Part shown: positions 14,996 through 24,900 of the stretch, one piece after another
Layout: each line of letters begins with the position of its first letter
Numbering within the stretch: the stretch's first letter is position 1
Assembly (NCBI GenBank): GCA_903901375.1
Contig: CAIUQV010000401.1
Span: 1-28,801 of the forward strand
DNA length: 28,801 bases
Source of the DNA: an uncultured Ignavibacteriota bacterium
GTDB lineage: Bacteria; Bacteroidota; Ignavibacteria; Tepidaquicellales; Tepidaquicellaceae
Direction: 5' to 3'
The notes under the pieces: generated by a model
What the model saw: the letters and a program-made list of their open reading frames with translations, nothing else
What the model was told of the DNA's origin: nothing
Databases searched by the model: none
Made by a program: the position numbers and the translations under genes

Positions 14996-15852
14996 TGAGT
15001 AACAGCAATAATAGTAATAAAGAAGTACTGGATGTCATGAAAAAAAGCAAGACGAATTTTTTCTATTCATCTGTATTTCTTAACAAGGAAAAGAGAGAAG
15101 GGTTAAGGACTGTTTATGCTTATTGCAGATATACTGATGATATTGCAGATAACGAAAATATGTCTGTTGAACAGAAGACTATAGAAATTGAGAAATGGAA
15201 AAACAGATTAATAAGTTCTTTGAACAATGGAGCAAACGATGATTTCTTTACTATATTAAGAAAACAAATTGATTTCTTTGGAATTCCACATAAACCATTC
15301 TTTGATTTAATTGAAGGAATGGAAATGGATATTTATAAAAACAGGTATGAGACTTATGATGAACTGAAAAAGTACTGTTACTGTGTTGCTTCGGCTGTAG
15401 GTTTAATGTCGATAGAAATATTCGGTTACAAAAATGAAAATACGAAAAAATATGCCGAGTATCTTGGTCTTGCACTGCAATTAACGAATATTCTGAGGGA
15501 TGTGAAAAAAGATGCACTTAATAACAGGATATATATTCCTCTTGAAGACTTTAAGAAATTCGGATATACAGAAACTGAGATTATGAACTCTGTTTTTAAT
15601 GATAATTTTAGAAGACTAATGGAATACGAATACAACAGGGTTAAGGAGGTTTTTGAAAAAGCATATACTTTCCTTTCCGATGAAGATAAGAGCAATATGA
15701 TCGCGGCAGAGATTATGGGGAAAATATATTATTTGCTGCTTGAAAAGATAAAAGATTCGGGATTTAATGTTTATGGAAAAGAATTACGAATATCCAAAAT
15801 AAGAAAGATTGTTATATCACTGAGTATCTTTTTAAAACATAAACTGTCGTAA
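14995..15852 (+). CDS. hpnD: Presqualene diphosphate synthase HpnD
   Basis: A 285-aa squalene/phytoene synthase-family enzyme that condenses two farnesyl diphosphates to presqualene diphosphate. Key parts are the substrate region KTNFFYSSVFL (19-29), the first Asp-rich motif DDIAD at 48-52 in CRYTDDIAD, GMEMDIYKNRYETYDEL near 108-124, and the second motif DVKKD at 169-173 in LTNILRDVKKDALNNRIYIP. This layout is closest to HpnD; a crtB-like phytoene synthase is excluded mainly by the hpnC and hpnE neighbours. It overlaps hpnC by one base, and hpnE follows after 8 nt with an AAGGAT-type ribosome-binding site. Confidence 0.9.
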   Translation: MSNSNNSNKEVLDVMKKSKTNFFYSSVFLNKEKREGLRTVYAYCRYTDDIADNENMSVEQKTIEIEKWKNRLISSLNNGANDDFFTILRKQIDFFGIPHKPFFDLIEGMEMDIYKNRYETYDELKKYCYCVASAVGLMSIEIFGYKNENTKKYAEYLGLALQLTNILRDVKKDALNNRIYIPLEDFKKFGYTETEIMNSVFNDNFRRLMEYEYNRVKEVFEKAYTFLSDEDKSNMIAAEIMGKIYYLLLEKIKDSGFNVYGKELRISKIRKIVISLSIFLKHKLS

Positions 15853-15860
15853 GGATAATA

Positions 15861-17183
15861 ATGTCAAAAACTGTAACAGTTATCGGAGGAGGAATATCGG
15901 GTATTGCTGCAGCGGTTTATCTAAAAGAAAACGGTTATGATGTAAAAATGTTTGAAGGATCAGCAAAACTTGGAGGCCGTGCATTCAGCTATTTTGACGC
16001 TGAAACAGGTCTGACACTTGATAACGGACAGCATATTCTGGCAGGTTGGTACGAAAACACTTTTGAACTTTTACAAAAAATGAACAAGATGCCGGATTTG
16101 CACATGACACAAAACCTGCACGTTTTCTTCAAGGAAAAAAACGGAACTGAGCTTGAGTTTTTTGCAAAAGGTGATGAACCATTACTATCTGTTGCTAAAG
16201 GGTTTATGAATTATCCTCCACTAAATGTTAAAGATAAGTTGAAGCTGCTCAGGTTGAGAGAAATGATAGAGATTGATTTTCCCGAAAGAATTAAAGGAAA
16301 AAAACTAAGCTGGCTTCTTGATTATCTGAAGCAGACAGATAATCTTAAGAAGTATTTCTGGGAACCGTTTGCTTTTGCAGTATTTAATGCGTCACCTGAA
16401 TATATAGATGCTGAATTATTTTATAATGTTCTTGTGAAGGCATTTGAGTATCCTACGGCTTTTTCGCTCGTTATACCTGCTGAAAATCTGAGTGAATTAT
16501 TCTCGACACCTTTTGTTAAATATGCTGAGAATAAGATTGAATTAAAAACAGGCTGTAATGCAAAACAGTTTATAATTGAGAAAAATAATGTTAAAGGACT
16601 TACGATGGAAAATGGTGATTTAATTGCTTCGGATTATTATGTGTCAACTGTGCCATTTTATAATTTTCAAAGATTGTTTACAGAAAGTTCTTTTGAAGAG
16701 CATTTTACCGGTTATAAAGAATTGAAATCTTCATCTATACTTTCAGTTATTCTTGTTCCGGAGAAAATGCCTGAAGGATTCAGCAACAGGTTTTATTTTG
16801 GTATGGCAGGAATCATTGACGGATTTTCGCAATGGGTATTTTTTAAAGATGAATATATATCTGTAATAATAAGTGCGCCGGAATATACTGTAAGCGATTT
16901 TGTTAATATGACAAAGGAATATGTCTGTAAAAAAGTAGAGCAAGAGATAAGGGACTATTTTCCGGAATTTAAAAACATAGAATTTAAAAGGATAAAGTAC
17001 TTAAGAGAAAAAAGGGCAACCTTTTTGCCGGAAACAAACAGCAAAGAATCAAGGCCTGATTCTTTAACTTCTATCAGCAACCTTTTCTTAGCTGGCGACT
17101 GGACAAATACAGGACTGCCCTCTACGATTGAAGGAGCAGTTATCAGCGGGCGTAAATGCGCACAACTAATTTCAGAAATGTAG
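15861..17183 (+). CDS. hpnE: Hydroxysqualene dehydroxylase HpnE
   Basis: A 440-aa flavoprotein of the amine-oxidase/phytoene-desaturase superfamily that reduces hydroxysqualene to squalene, the last step of the HpnCDE route. The dinucleotide-binding motif GGGISG is at 9-14, followed by the flavin-binding strand KMFEGSAKLGGRAFSYF and DNGQHILAGWYENTF near 54-68, which is typical of HpnE. The closing FAD motif LFLAGDWTNTGLPSTIEGA is at 408-426. Length is normal. Squalene made here could feed a hopene cyclase, but no cyclase is in the window. The TAG stop abuts the ATG of the activase-like gene with no gap and in the same frame. Confidence 0.92.
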   Translation: MSKTVTVIGGGISGIAAAVYLKENGYDVKMFEGSAKLGGRAFSYFDAETGLTLDNGQHILAGWYENTFELLQKMNKMPDLHMTQNLHVFFKEKNGTELEFFAKGDEPLLSVAKGFMNYPPLNVKDKLKLLRLREMIEIDFPERIKGKKLSWLLDYLKQTDNLKKYFWEPFAFAVFNASPEYIDAELFYNVLVKAFEYPTAFSLVIPAENLSELFSTPFVKYAENKIELKTGCNAKQFIIEKNNVKGLTMENGDLIASDYYVSTVPFYNFQRLFTESSFEEHFTGYKELKSSSILSVILVPEKMPEGFSNRFYFGMAGIIDGFSQWVFFKDEYISVIISAPEYTVSDFVNMTKEYVCKKVEQEIRDYFPEFKNIEFKRIKYLREKRATFLPETNSKESRPDSLTSISNLFLAGDWTNTGLPSTIEGAVISGRKCAQLISEM

Positions 17184-20100
17184 ATGTTTATTGAAAAAGA
17201 AATATTGTCGGTGGGAATATGCATAGGATCGGCTACTGTCTCAGTAGTTAGGATGACAGGCGGTATTATGCCTAAAATTCAGTCTGTTGAGCAGTTCGCT
17301 CACGAAGGCAACCCGAAAGAACATTTAAAGAAGTATTTTGAGGGCAAAAATTTCAAGAATTATTCAGTAGTTGTAACAGGGAGAAAATTCAAGAATTTAA
17401 TAAATGCTTCTGCTGTACCGGAACCTAAATGCATAGAAAATGCTTTGAGGTTTACGGGTCTTGCAGGACAAAAGCTTGCAATTGCCAGTCTGGGAGCCGA
17501 GAATTTTATGGTATACAGTGTAAATGAAAAGGGAAGTCTGGAAAATGTGATGACAGGAAATAAGTGTGCATCCGGAACAGGTGAATTTTTTCTACAACAG
17601 ATAAGCAGGATGAATATTTCTGTTACTGAAGCAGTCAGCATATCTGAAAATAAAGATCCATATGCTGTTTCGGGAAGGTGTTCCGTTTTCTGTAAAAGCG
17701 ACTGTACACATGCTTTAAACAAAGGGGTACCAATGCCAAATGTTGTATCCGGTTTGAGCAAGATGATTGCTGATAAAACTGTAGAACTTTTATCCAAACA
17801 AAAGTATAAGAGAGTTTTATTAATAGGTGGTGTTTCCAAAAATAAATCGGTATATGAATTTATAAAAAAGGAATATCCGCTTGCAATAGTTCCTGAACAA
17901 TCTTCCTATTTTGAAGCTTTGGGAGCAGCAATAGAGGGGTTAAATAAACATCATCATTTCAATTCTGATAAAATTTTCAAAGAGCACAATCATCAGTTTA
18001 CTTTTCATAAGCCTTTGGACAGTACTGAAGCCAAGGTAGTTTTTAAAACTATTGAAATGTGCAGTGCATCTGAAGGTGATGTTTGTGTAGTTGGACTGGA
18101 TGTAGGTTCAACTACAACAAAAGCAGTTATTCTGAGAAAATCGGATGATGCAGTTCTTGCTTCAGTTTATCTGAGGACTAATGGAAATCCTGTAAAAGCT
18201 GCTGTGGAATGTTACAAAGAACTTAACAAACAAATAACCGTGAATATCAATATTGTCGGTATTGGTGTTACAGGTTCGGGCAGACATATTGCAGCATTAC
18301 ACGCAATTACAGACGGTGATGTAAACGAAATAATTTCACATGCTGTAGCAGCGGCATTCTTTGATTCTGAAGTAGATACAATATTCGAAATAGGCGGTCA
18401 GGACGCAAAGTATACTCATCTGACGAACGGAGTTGCAAGTGATTATGCAATGAACGAAGCCTGTTCTGCCGGAACAGGTTCTTTTCTTGAAGAAGCCGCA
18501 AAGGAATCTTTAAACATACATTTTACAGATATTGCAGATATTGCATTCAAGGCGAAAAATCCAATTAATTTTAATGATCAATGTGCTGCTTTTATTTCGA
18601 GCGATATTAAAAATGCAGGACACGAGGGAGCTAATCAGGAAGATATAGTATCGGGTCTTGTTTATTCAATATGCTTAAATTATGTAAACAGGGTTAAAGG
18701 CAACAGACCTGTGGGTAATAAAGTATTTATGCAGGGAGGTGTATGCTACAATAAAGCTGTTCCGTTTGCAATGTCATTATTAACGGGCAAAGAAATCATT
18801 GTCCCACCCGAACCAGGATTAATGGGGGCATTTGGAGTCGCACTTGAAATAAAGAACCGGATTAAACTGGGACTTTATGAAGAAAAACAATATGATCTTG
18901 ATGAACTGATAAACAGGGAATTTAAATACACTAACAGTTTTACGTGTGCGGGCGGTAAAGAAAAATGCGATATGAAATGCAGCATAAATATGGTTGAAAT
19001 TAAAGGTAAAAAGTACCCGTTTGGCGGTGCCTGCAGTAAATATTATAATGAGCGCCGCAGTATTTCTGCCGATACCGAGAAGAATAATCTTGTAAAAGTA
19101 AGACAGGATTTTGTATTTAATAAATATGTTGTTCCTAAAAATACAACAGGAAAAAGGATTGGTATTTCCAGGAGTCTTCTTACAAATACGATGTATCCTT
19201 TTTACCACAATCTTTTAACTAAACTTGGATTTGAAGTTATTCTCTCGGATAAAGTTGAAAAATCAGGTTCGGATAAAATAAGGAGTTCTTATTGTCATCC
19301 GATTGAAATATCACACGGTTTTTTCCAGAATCTTATTTCGAAGCAGGCAGATTATATATTTCTACCTCATATAGGACAGATGGAAGGAAGGGACAAATTT
19401 GAGTACAACAGAATGTGCGTCTTTGTTCAGGGTGAATCATATTACTTAAAATCTACATTCAGGGATGAGATTGAGACTGAAAACAGTGCGTTTATACTTT
19501 CTCCGGTACTTGATTTTGCTAAGGGGCTTGAGAACACAAAATCTGTATTCTTTAATATGTTTCGGGAAAATAATATTGAAGTAAAAGATTTTGATGAGAG
19601 TTTTTCGTATGCAGTAGAAAGTTTTATGAAAATGAAAGTTGAATATAAGGAAAAAGGTATAAGTGTACTCAAAGAAATCGAGAATAATCCGGATGAAATT
19701 GCACTGGTTCTTTTTGGCAGGCCATATAATGCTTTTGCTCAGGAAGCAAACCTTAACATTCCTCATAAAGTTGCCACCCACGGATACAAGATTATACCTT
19801 ACGATTTTCTACCTTATGATGAACATTCTTCGTACGAGAACATGTACTGGTACAGTGGTAATGAAATCCTTTCGGCAGCAAGGTTTGTTAAGGAACACAA
19901 GCAGTTGTTCGGTGTTTTTATTACCAACTTTTCCTGCGGACCCGATTCATTCATCATACCGTATTTCAGGAAAATAATGGGTTCAAAACCTTCTTTAACG
20001 CTGGAACTCGACAGCCATACTGCAGATGTAGGTGTAGAAACCCGAATAGAAGCAGCTATAGATATTATTAAAAATTATCTGATACTCAATAATGGAAATG

Positions 20101-21482
20101 AAAAGACCGGACCTGAAGAGTATGATTCGCTAAGTGTATTAAGCAGAGATAAAAATATATATATCAGAAATTACAAGGGAGAAGAATTCCCATTGAAATC
20201 CAAAGATGTGGAAGTTCTTATTCCTTCTATGGGAAGGTTCAGTGCTCAGGCATTCGCTGGTATTTTCCGGTCTTTAGGGGTTAATTGCAGAGCATTGCCA
20301 GTTCCGACGTTTGAAACGCTTAAAGAAGGCAGGGGTGTTGCTACCTGCAAAGAATGTCTGCCGTTTTTATTGACGACCGGTTCTTTGCTCGAATATCTGA
20401 AAAGTAAAAAGGATACAGGATTGAAAACCCTTTTCTTTATGCCTCACGGATACGGTCCTTGCAGACAAGGGCAGTACCATACTAGGCTTAAAGATATACT
20501 CCAAACATCTGGTATCACAAATGCGGGTGTAATATCCATGGATGATGAATCTTCTTTCAGTGATTTTGGCAATGATTTCTTCATAAGTCAGTGGCTTAGT
20601 ATGACAATAGCTGACACAATTCACGATATTGAGAATGCAATTAATGTTTTAGCAATAAATAAAACAGAAGGTATTAAAATTCTTGAAAGTGAATGGGCAA
20701 TAGTAGTCAAAATGTTTGAGACAGGAAGCAAAAATAAAATTTATAAACAGCTTGAATTGCTTGCTGAAAGAGTTTCTGAAATTCCCCTTAAATATGAGTT
20801 TAAAAAAGCCAAGGTTGTTTCATTAATAGGTGAGATATACGTAAGAAGAGAAGAATATTCACGTTTAGACCTTATAAAAGTCTTAACCGAAAACGGTTTT
20901 ATTGTGAAAACTGCACCTATAACTGAATACGTTTACTACACAAATTATCTCCAGAAGAATAGTATAGTAAAAGCTCTTAGTACCAAAGAGAAATTAGCTT
21001 TGTACCTGAAGGAAAAAGTCCAGCGCAGAATTGAAAAGAAAGTTAAGAAAATACTAAGTAAATCAAATCTCTGTTCTTCTGAAATGATAGACGTTGAAAA
21101 GACTATTGAGTTCGGGAAAGACCTTGTTTCCGAGAAGTTAATAGGGGAGAGTATTCTTACAGTAGGACTCTCTTTAAGAGAAATTCTGGATGAATCCTGC
21201 GGTATCATAACAATCGGTCCCTTTAATTGTATTCCAAGCAGACTTGCTGAAGGAATTCTGAGCAAGGAAATGACGCTTGACGGTAAGTACCGCTTTGGAA
21301 AGCTACAGAGAAACGGTTATCCCGAATCTGTACAGAATCTTCCTTACCTTCATATAGAGACAGATGGTAATACTTTTCCTCAGATAACACAGTCAAAACT
21401 GGAAATTTTTATGGTTCAGTCAAACAAGTTGTTTGATGAAATGAACCGAATAAGAGTAAAAGAGAAAGTTAAAACCAGTTAG
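17184..21482 (+). CDS. Giant 2-hydroxyacyl-CoA dehydratase activase-related protein, double ASKHA plus DUF2229
   Basis: A 1432-aa fusion of the BadF/BadG/BcrA/HgdC ATPase type. ASKHA domain 1 (about 8-250) has a degenerate phosphate loop (GICIGSATVSVV) but the iron-sulfur-type cysteines Cys128 (KCASGTGEF), Cys166, Cys170 and Cys174. ASKHA domain 2 (about 302-556) has a canonical loop GLDVGSTTTKAV, GGQDAKYT, Cys427 (ACSAGTGSFLEE) and Cys467. A Cys cluster follows (588, 595, 599, 617). A DUF2229/COG3580-like part (about 657-965) has FGRPYNAF and SCGPDS. A COG3581-like part (about 1005-1180) has TCKECLPF and GYGPCRQGQY. Activases use ATP to push electrons to a low-potential iron-sulfur partner; here activator and reductase-like parts appear fused. 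No dehydratase subunits are nearby. It shares the hpnCDE unit and overlaps the convergent 140-aa gene by 4 bp. Confidence 0.85.
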   Translation: MFIEKEILSVGICIGSATVSVVRMTGGIMPKIQSVEQFAHEGNPKEHLKKYFEGKNFKNYSVVVTGRKFKNLINASAVPEPKCIENALRFTGLAGQKLAIASLGAENFMVYSVNEKGSLENVMTGNKCASGTGEFFLQQISRMNISVTEAVSISENKDPYAVSGRCSVFCKSDCTHALNKGVPMPNVVSGLSKMIADKTVELLSKQKYKRVLLIGGVSKNKSVYEFIKKEYPLAIVPEQSSYFEALGAAIEGLNKHHHFNSDKIFKEHNHQFTFHKPLDSTEAKVVFKTIEMCSASEGDVCVVGLDVGSTTTKAVILRKSDDAVLASVYLRTNGNPVKAAVECYKELNKQITVNINIVGIGVTGSGRHIAALHAITDGDVNEIISHAVAAAFFDSEVDTIFEIGGQDAKYTHLTNGVASDYAMNEACSAGTGSFLEEAAKESLNIHFTDIADIAFKAKNPINFNDQCAAFISSDIKNAGHEGANQEDIVSGLVYSICLNYVNRVKGNRPVGNKVFMQGGVCYNKAVPFAMSLLTGKEIIVPPEPGLMGAFGVALEIKNRIKLGLYEEKQYDLDELINREFKYTNSFTCAGGKEKCDMKCSINMVEIKGKKYPFGGACSKYYNERRSISADTEKNNLVKVRQDFVFNKYVVPKNTTGKRIGISRSLLTNTMYPFYHNLLTKLGFEVILSDKVEKSGSDKIRSSYCHPIEISHGFFQNLISKQADYIFLPHIGQMEGRDKFEYNRMCVFVQGESYYLKSTFRDEIETENSAFILSPVLDFAKGLENTKSVFFNMFRENNIEVKDFDESFSYAVESFMKMKVEYKEKGISVLKEIENNPDEIALVLFGRPYNAFAQEANLNIPHKVATHGYKIIPYDFLPYDEHSSYENMYWYSGNEILSAARFVKEHKQLFGVFITNFSCGPDSFIIPYFRKIMGSKPSLTLELDSHTADVGVETRIEAAIDIIKNYLILNNGNEKTGPEEYDSLSVLSRDKNIYIRNYKGEEFPLKSKDVEVLIPSMGRFSAQAFAGIFRSLGVNCRALPVPTFETLKEGRGVATCKECLPFLLTTGSLLEYLKSKKDTGLKTLFFMPHGYGPCRQGQYHTRLKDILQTSGITNAGVISMDDESSFSDFGNDFFISQWLSMTIADTIHDIENAINVLAINKTEGIKILESEWAIVVKMFETGSKNKIYKQLELLAERVSEIPLKYEFKKAKVVSLIGEIYVRREEYSRLDLIKVLTENGFIVKTAPITEYVYYTNYLQKNSIVKALSTKEKLALYLKEKVQRRIEKKVKKILSKSNLCSSEMIDVEKTIEFGKDLVSEKLIGESILTVGLSLREILDESCGIITIGPFNCIPSRLAEGILSKEMTLDGKYRFGKLQRNGYPESVQNLPYLHIETDGNTFPQITQSKLEIFMVQSNKLFDEMNRIRVKEKVKTS

Positions 21483-21901
21483 CTATTAAATTTCCTGTCA
21501 TTGAAATAATCCTTGCATAAAGAAAGGTCTTCAAGAAACAAGTTAAGGTTCATAAAACATTCAGGGGTCAATTCGAAGTATTTTTTATTGAAAGAGTCTT
21601 TAATAATCGGTTCGGTCATTGATAATACTGATTCAATTAATCCTGTAATTATCTTTAGTTCAGAAGTATATTCAAAAAGTAGTTTCTCAGCCTTATCTTC
21701 ACTTTCGTTATACCCGGACATTACCTTGGCAAGTCCTTTAAGAAACTTTGCGTGGAATATTATATCATCGAATTTACTTCTGTTATCTTTGTTAATTGTA
21801 TATTCAATAAGTGCGGAAAGCTCGAATTCATTCCTGAGCTTTCCGCCTGAAAATTCTTTAATGTCAAGAATAAGGTCTATAGTTTCCTCTGAAAACTTCA
21901 T
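21479..21901 (-). CDS. Conserved-looking protein of unknown function, coupled to secA
   Basis: A 140-aa protein that I do not recognise. It has no signal peptide or membrane segment and is predicted to be mostly helical, rich in Glu, Lys, Leu and Ile, with two cysteines. Its ATG overlaps the secA stop as ATGA (21898-21901), the classic pattern of translational coupling, so it is very likely expressed with secA. Its own stop overlaps the convergent activase stop by 4 bp. Codon use looks like that of its neighbours. It could be a SecA-associated or export-related factor by position, but there is no sequence motif to support that. Confidence 0.75.
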   Translation of the reverse strand: MKFSEETIDLILDIKEFSGGKLRNEFELSALIEYTINKDNRSKFDDIIFHAKFLKGLAKVMSGYNESEDKAEKLLFEYTSELKIITGLIESVLSMTEPIIKDSFNKKYFELTPECFMNLNLFLEDLSLCKDYFNDRKFNS

Positions 21902-24900
21902 TGCCCTTTTCCGTGACAGGCTTTATATTTCTTACCGCTTCCGCAAGGACAAGGGTCATTACGTCCGACTTTCTCACCAACGTGAACCGGCTGATGTTTC
22001 CCGGTTCTTGCAGCTTCATTCTCTACGGGTTCCAAGCTGGAAGGTGCTGTATATCCCATACCTTCTGATGTATCGTGTCTGGTCTGCATCCTTGATGTAC
22101 TAACGGATTTAGGTCCTTTAATCTCTGATTCTTCCTGAGACTGAATAGTGAATTTGAATATAAAGTTAATAGCATCTAAAGCAATTGTATCGAGCATTGA
22201 TTCGAACAGTTTAAAACCATCCATCTTGTATTCAACCAATGGATCTTTCTGTCCATATGCCCTGAAGTTAATACCTTCTTTAAGGTCATCCATTTCCCTC
22301 AAATGTTCCTTCCATTTGTCATCAATAATACTCAGCATTGCAAATCTTTCGATTTTGCCCATAAGTTCAGAACCATATCTGTCTTCTTTTCTTCTGTAGA
22401 ATGCTTTTGCTTCTTTAAGGATTAAATCCTTAAGTCCTGCTTCTCCGTGGCTTAAGAAACCTTCTGGTGTCAGATTAAGTCTTACAAGGAAAGTTCTCTG
22501 AACTTCTTCAACAAGTCCTTCCAAATCTGATTCAGGAAAATGAGATGAAACTATCTTCTCAACATTCTTTTCAACCATTTCAAAGAGTTCATCTTTAAGC
22601 CTTTCGCCAAGAAGAGCCTGACGGCGTTTTTCATAAATAACCTCTCTCTGCTGATTCATCGTATTATCATACTCAAGCAATCTTTTTCTTATTGCAAAGT
22701 TATTTTCTTCAACTTTTTTCTGAGCACGTTCAACAGAATTTGTTATCATTTTATGTTCTATTGCCTGGCCGTCTTCAACTCCGAGCCTCTGCATAACATT
22801 GGCAATCCTTTCACTGCCGAACAATCTCATCAAATCATCTTCAAGTGACAAGAAAAACTTAGAAGAACCAGGATCTCCCTGTCTTCCTGCGCGGCCTCTT
22901 AACTGTCTGTCTATACGTCTTGATTCGTGCCGTTCTGTTCCCATAATATGCAGCCCGCCTGCTTCAGCTACGCCAGGTCCTAGTTTAATATCTGTACCTC
23001 TACCTGCCATATTAGTTGCAATAGTAACCGAGCCCGGTAAACCGGCGTTTGCCACTATCTGAGCTTCACGCTGATGCTGTTTGGCATTAAGAACTTCGTG
23101 AGGAATTCCTCTTCTCTTTAAAAGTCTGGAAATAGTTTCTGATACCTCAACGCTTGTAGTACCAACAAGAACAGGTCTTTTGCTCTTTCTCATTAATTCA
23201 ATCTCATCGATAACTGCATTGTACTTTTCTCTTTTTGTTCTGTACACATGGTCGTTCATATCATCTCTTATGCAAGCTACATTCGTGGGAATAACCACTA
23301 CATCGAGTTTGTATATATCAAAAAATTCAGTTGCTTCTGTTTCCGCAGTACCCGTCATACCTGCAAGCTTTTTGTAAAGTCTGAAATAATTCTGAAGTGT
23401 AACTGTTGCAAGTGTTTGCGTATCTTTTTCTACTTTAACACCTTCTTTTGCTTCAATTGCCTGGTGAAGCCCTTCTGAATACCTTCTGCCTGAAAGTATA
23501 CGTCCCGTGAATTCATCAACAATCATTATCTTTCCATCCTGTATTACATACTCAACATCTTTTTCATAAAGTCCGTGAGCCTTTAATAATTGCTGAACTG
23601 TGTGAAGTCTATCGCTTCTTTCAGCATATATCTTGTAAAGCTGTTCTCTTTTTGTTTCCCTGTCTTCAACTGATAATGAAGCATCATTTTCAAGTATAGC
23701 CATTTCTGAACCCAAATCCGGGAGTGTAAAGAAATCTCTTTCAACTGCAGATGGTGCTAGGAACTCACGTCCTTTTTCCGTGAGGTCAGTAATATGTGAT
23801 TTTTCATCAATGATGAAGTATAGTTCGTCATCGACAATATGCATATCTCTGGCTTTATCCCTGTTGTAAAAATTATCGGTATCCAGCATCAGTCTCTTAT
23901 TGGAAGGCTCTGATAGAAGTTTTTGCAACTTTTTATGTTTAGGGAATCCGTGGTTAGACCTGAGCAAGTACAAACCGGCTTTTTCGAGTTCTTCAGCACT
24001 TGGTTTCTCCTGTGCAAGTATTTTCTCGCATTCAGCAGTAAGCGAATTGATTAAGTTCTTTTGAGCTTCGACCACACGCTTTATCCTTGTGTTCATTTCG
24101 TCAAATTTATGCGTAGGTGCTTCTACAGGCCCCGAAATTATAAGCGGTGTTCTTGCTTCGTCAATAAGCACTGAGTCAACTTCATCCACTATAGCATAAA
24201 AGTGTTCTCTCTGAACAAGATGTTCAACATCGACAACCATATTGTCTCTAAGGTAATCAAATCCGAATTCGTTATTTGTTCCGTAAGTAATATCGCAGTT
24301 ATAATTTTTTCTTCTGACTTCAGAACTAAGGTCATTCAGTATGACTCCAATTGTAAGTCCGTGAAACTTGAAAATTTCTCCCATCCACTCGCTGTCACGT
24401 TTAGCGAGATAATCGTTTACAGTCACAAGATGAACACCTTTTCCCGCAAGAGAATTAAGAAATAAAGGCAGTGTAGCAACGAGGGTTTTACCTTCACCAG
24501 TTGCCATCTCAGATATTTTCCCCTGATGCAGGACGATACCACCAATTAACTGAACATCGAACGGAACCATGTTCCATTTTATCTTTGTGCCTGCTGCTTC
24601 CCATTCTTTTCCGACAAGTCTGCGGCAAGTATCTTTTACAATTGCAAATGCTTCAGGGAGAATTTCGTCAAGGGTTGAATGTATAGTTTCGTAATATTCT
24701 TTATTAAGTTCGTCGAGTTCATCGTATACAGCATACCTTTCTTCATGCTCGATGTCGGTCTTTAATTTTTCTTTTAACTCAAATATTTTATCTTCAAGAT
24801 CTTTGACTTCAGATTTAATTCTGTCTTTCAATTCCTGGGTTTTTGCCCTCAATTCGTCGTCGGTCAGCGAATTGTATTCTGTGTATAAACGGTTAATCTC

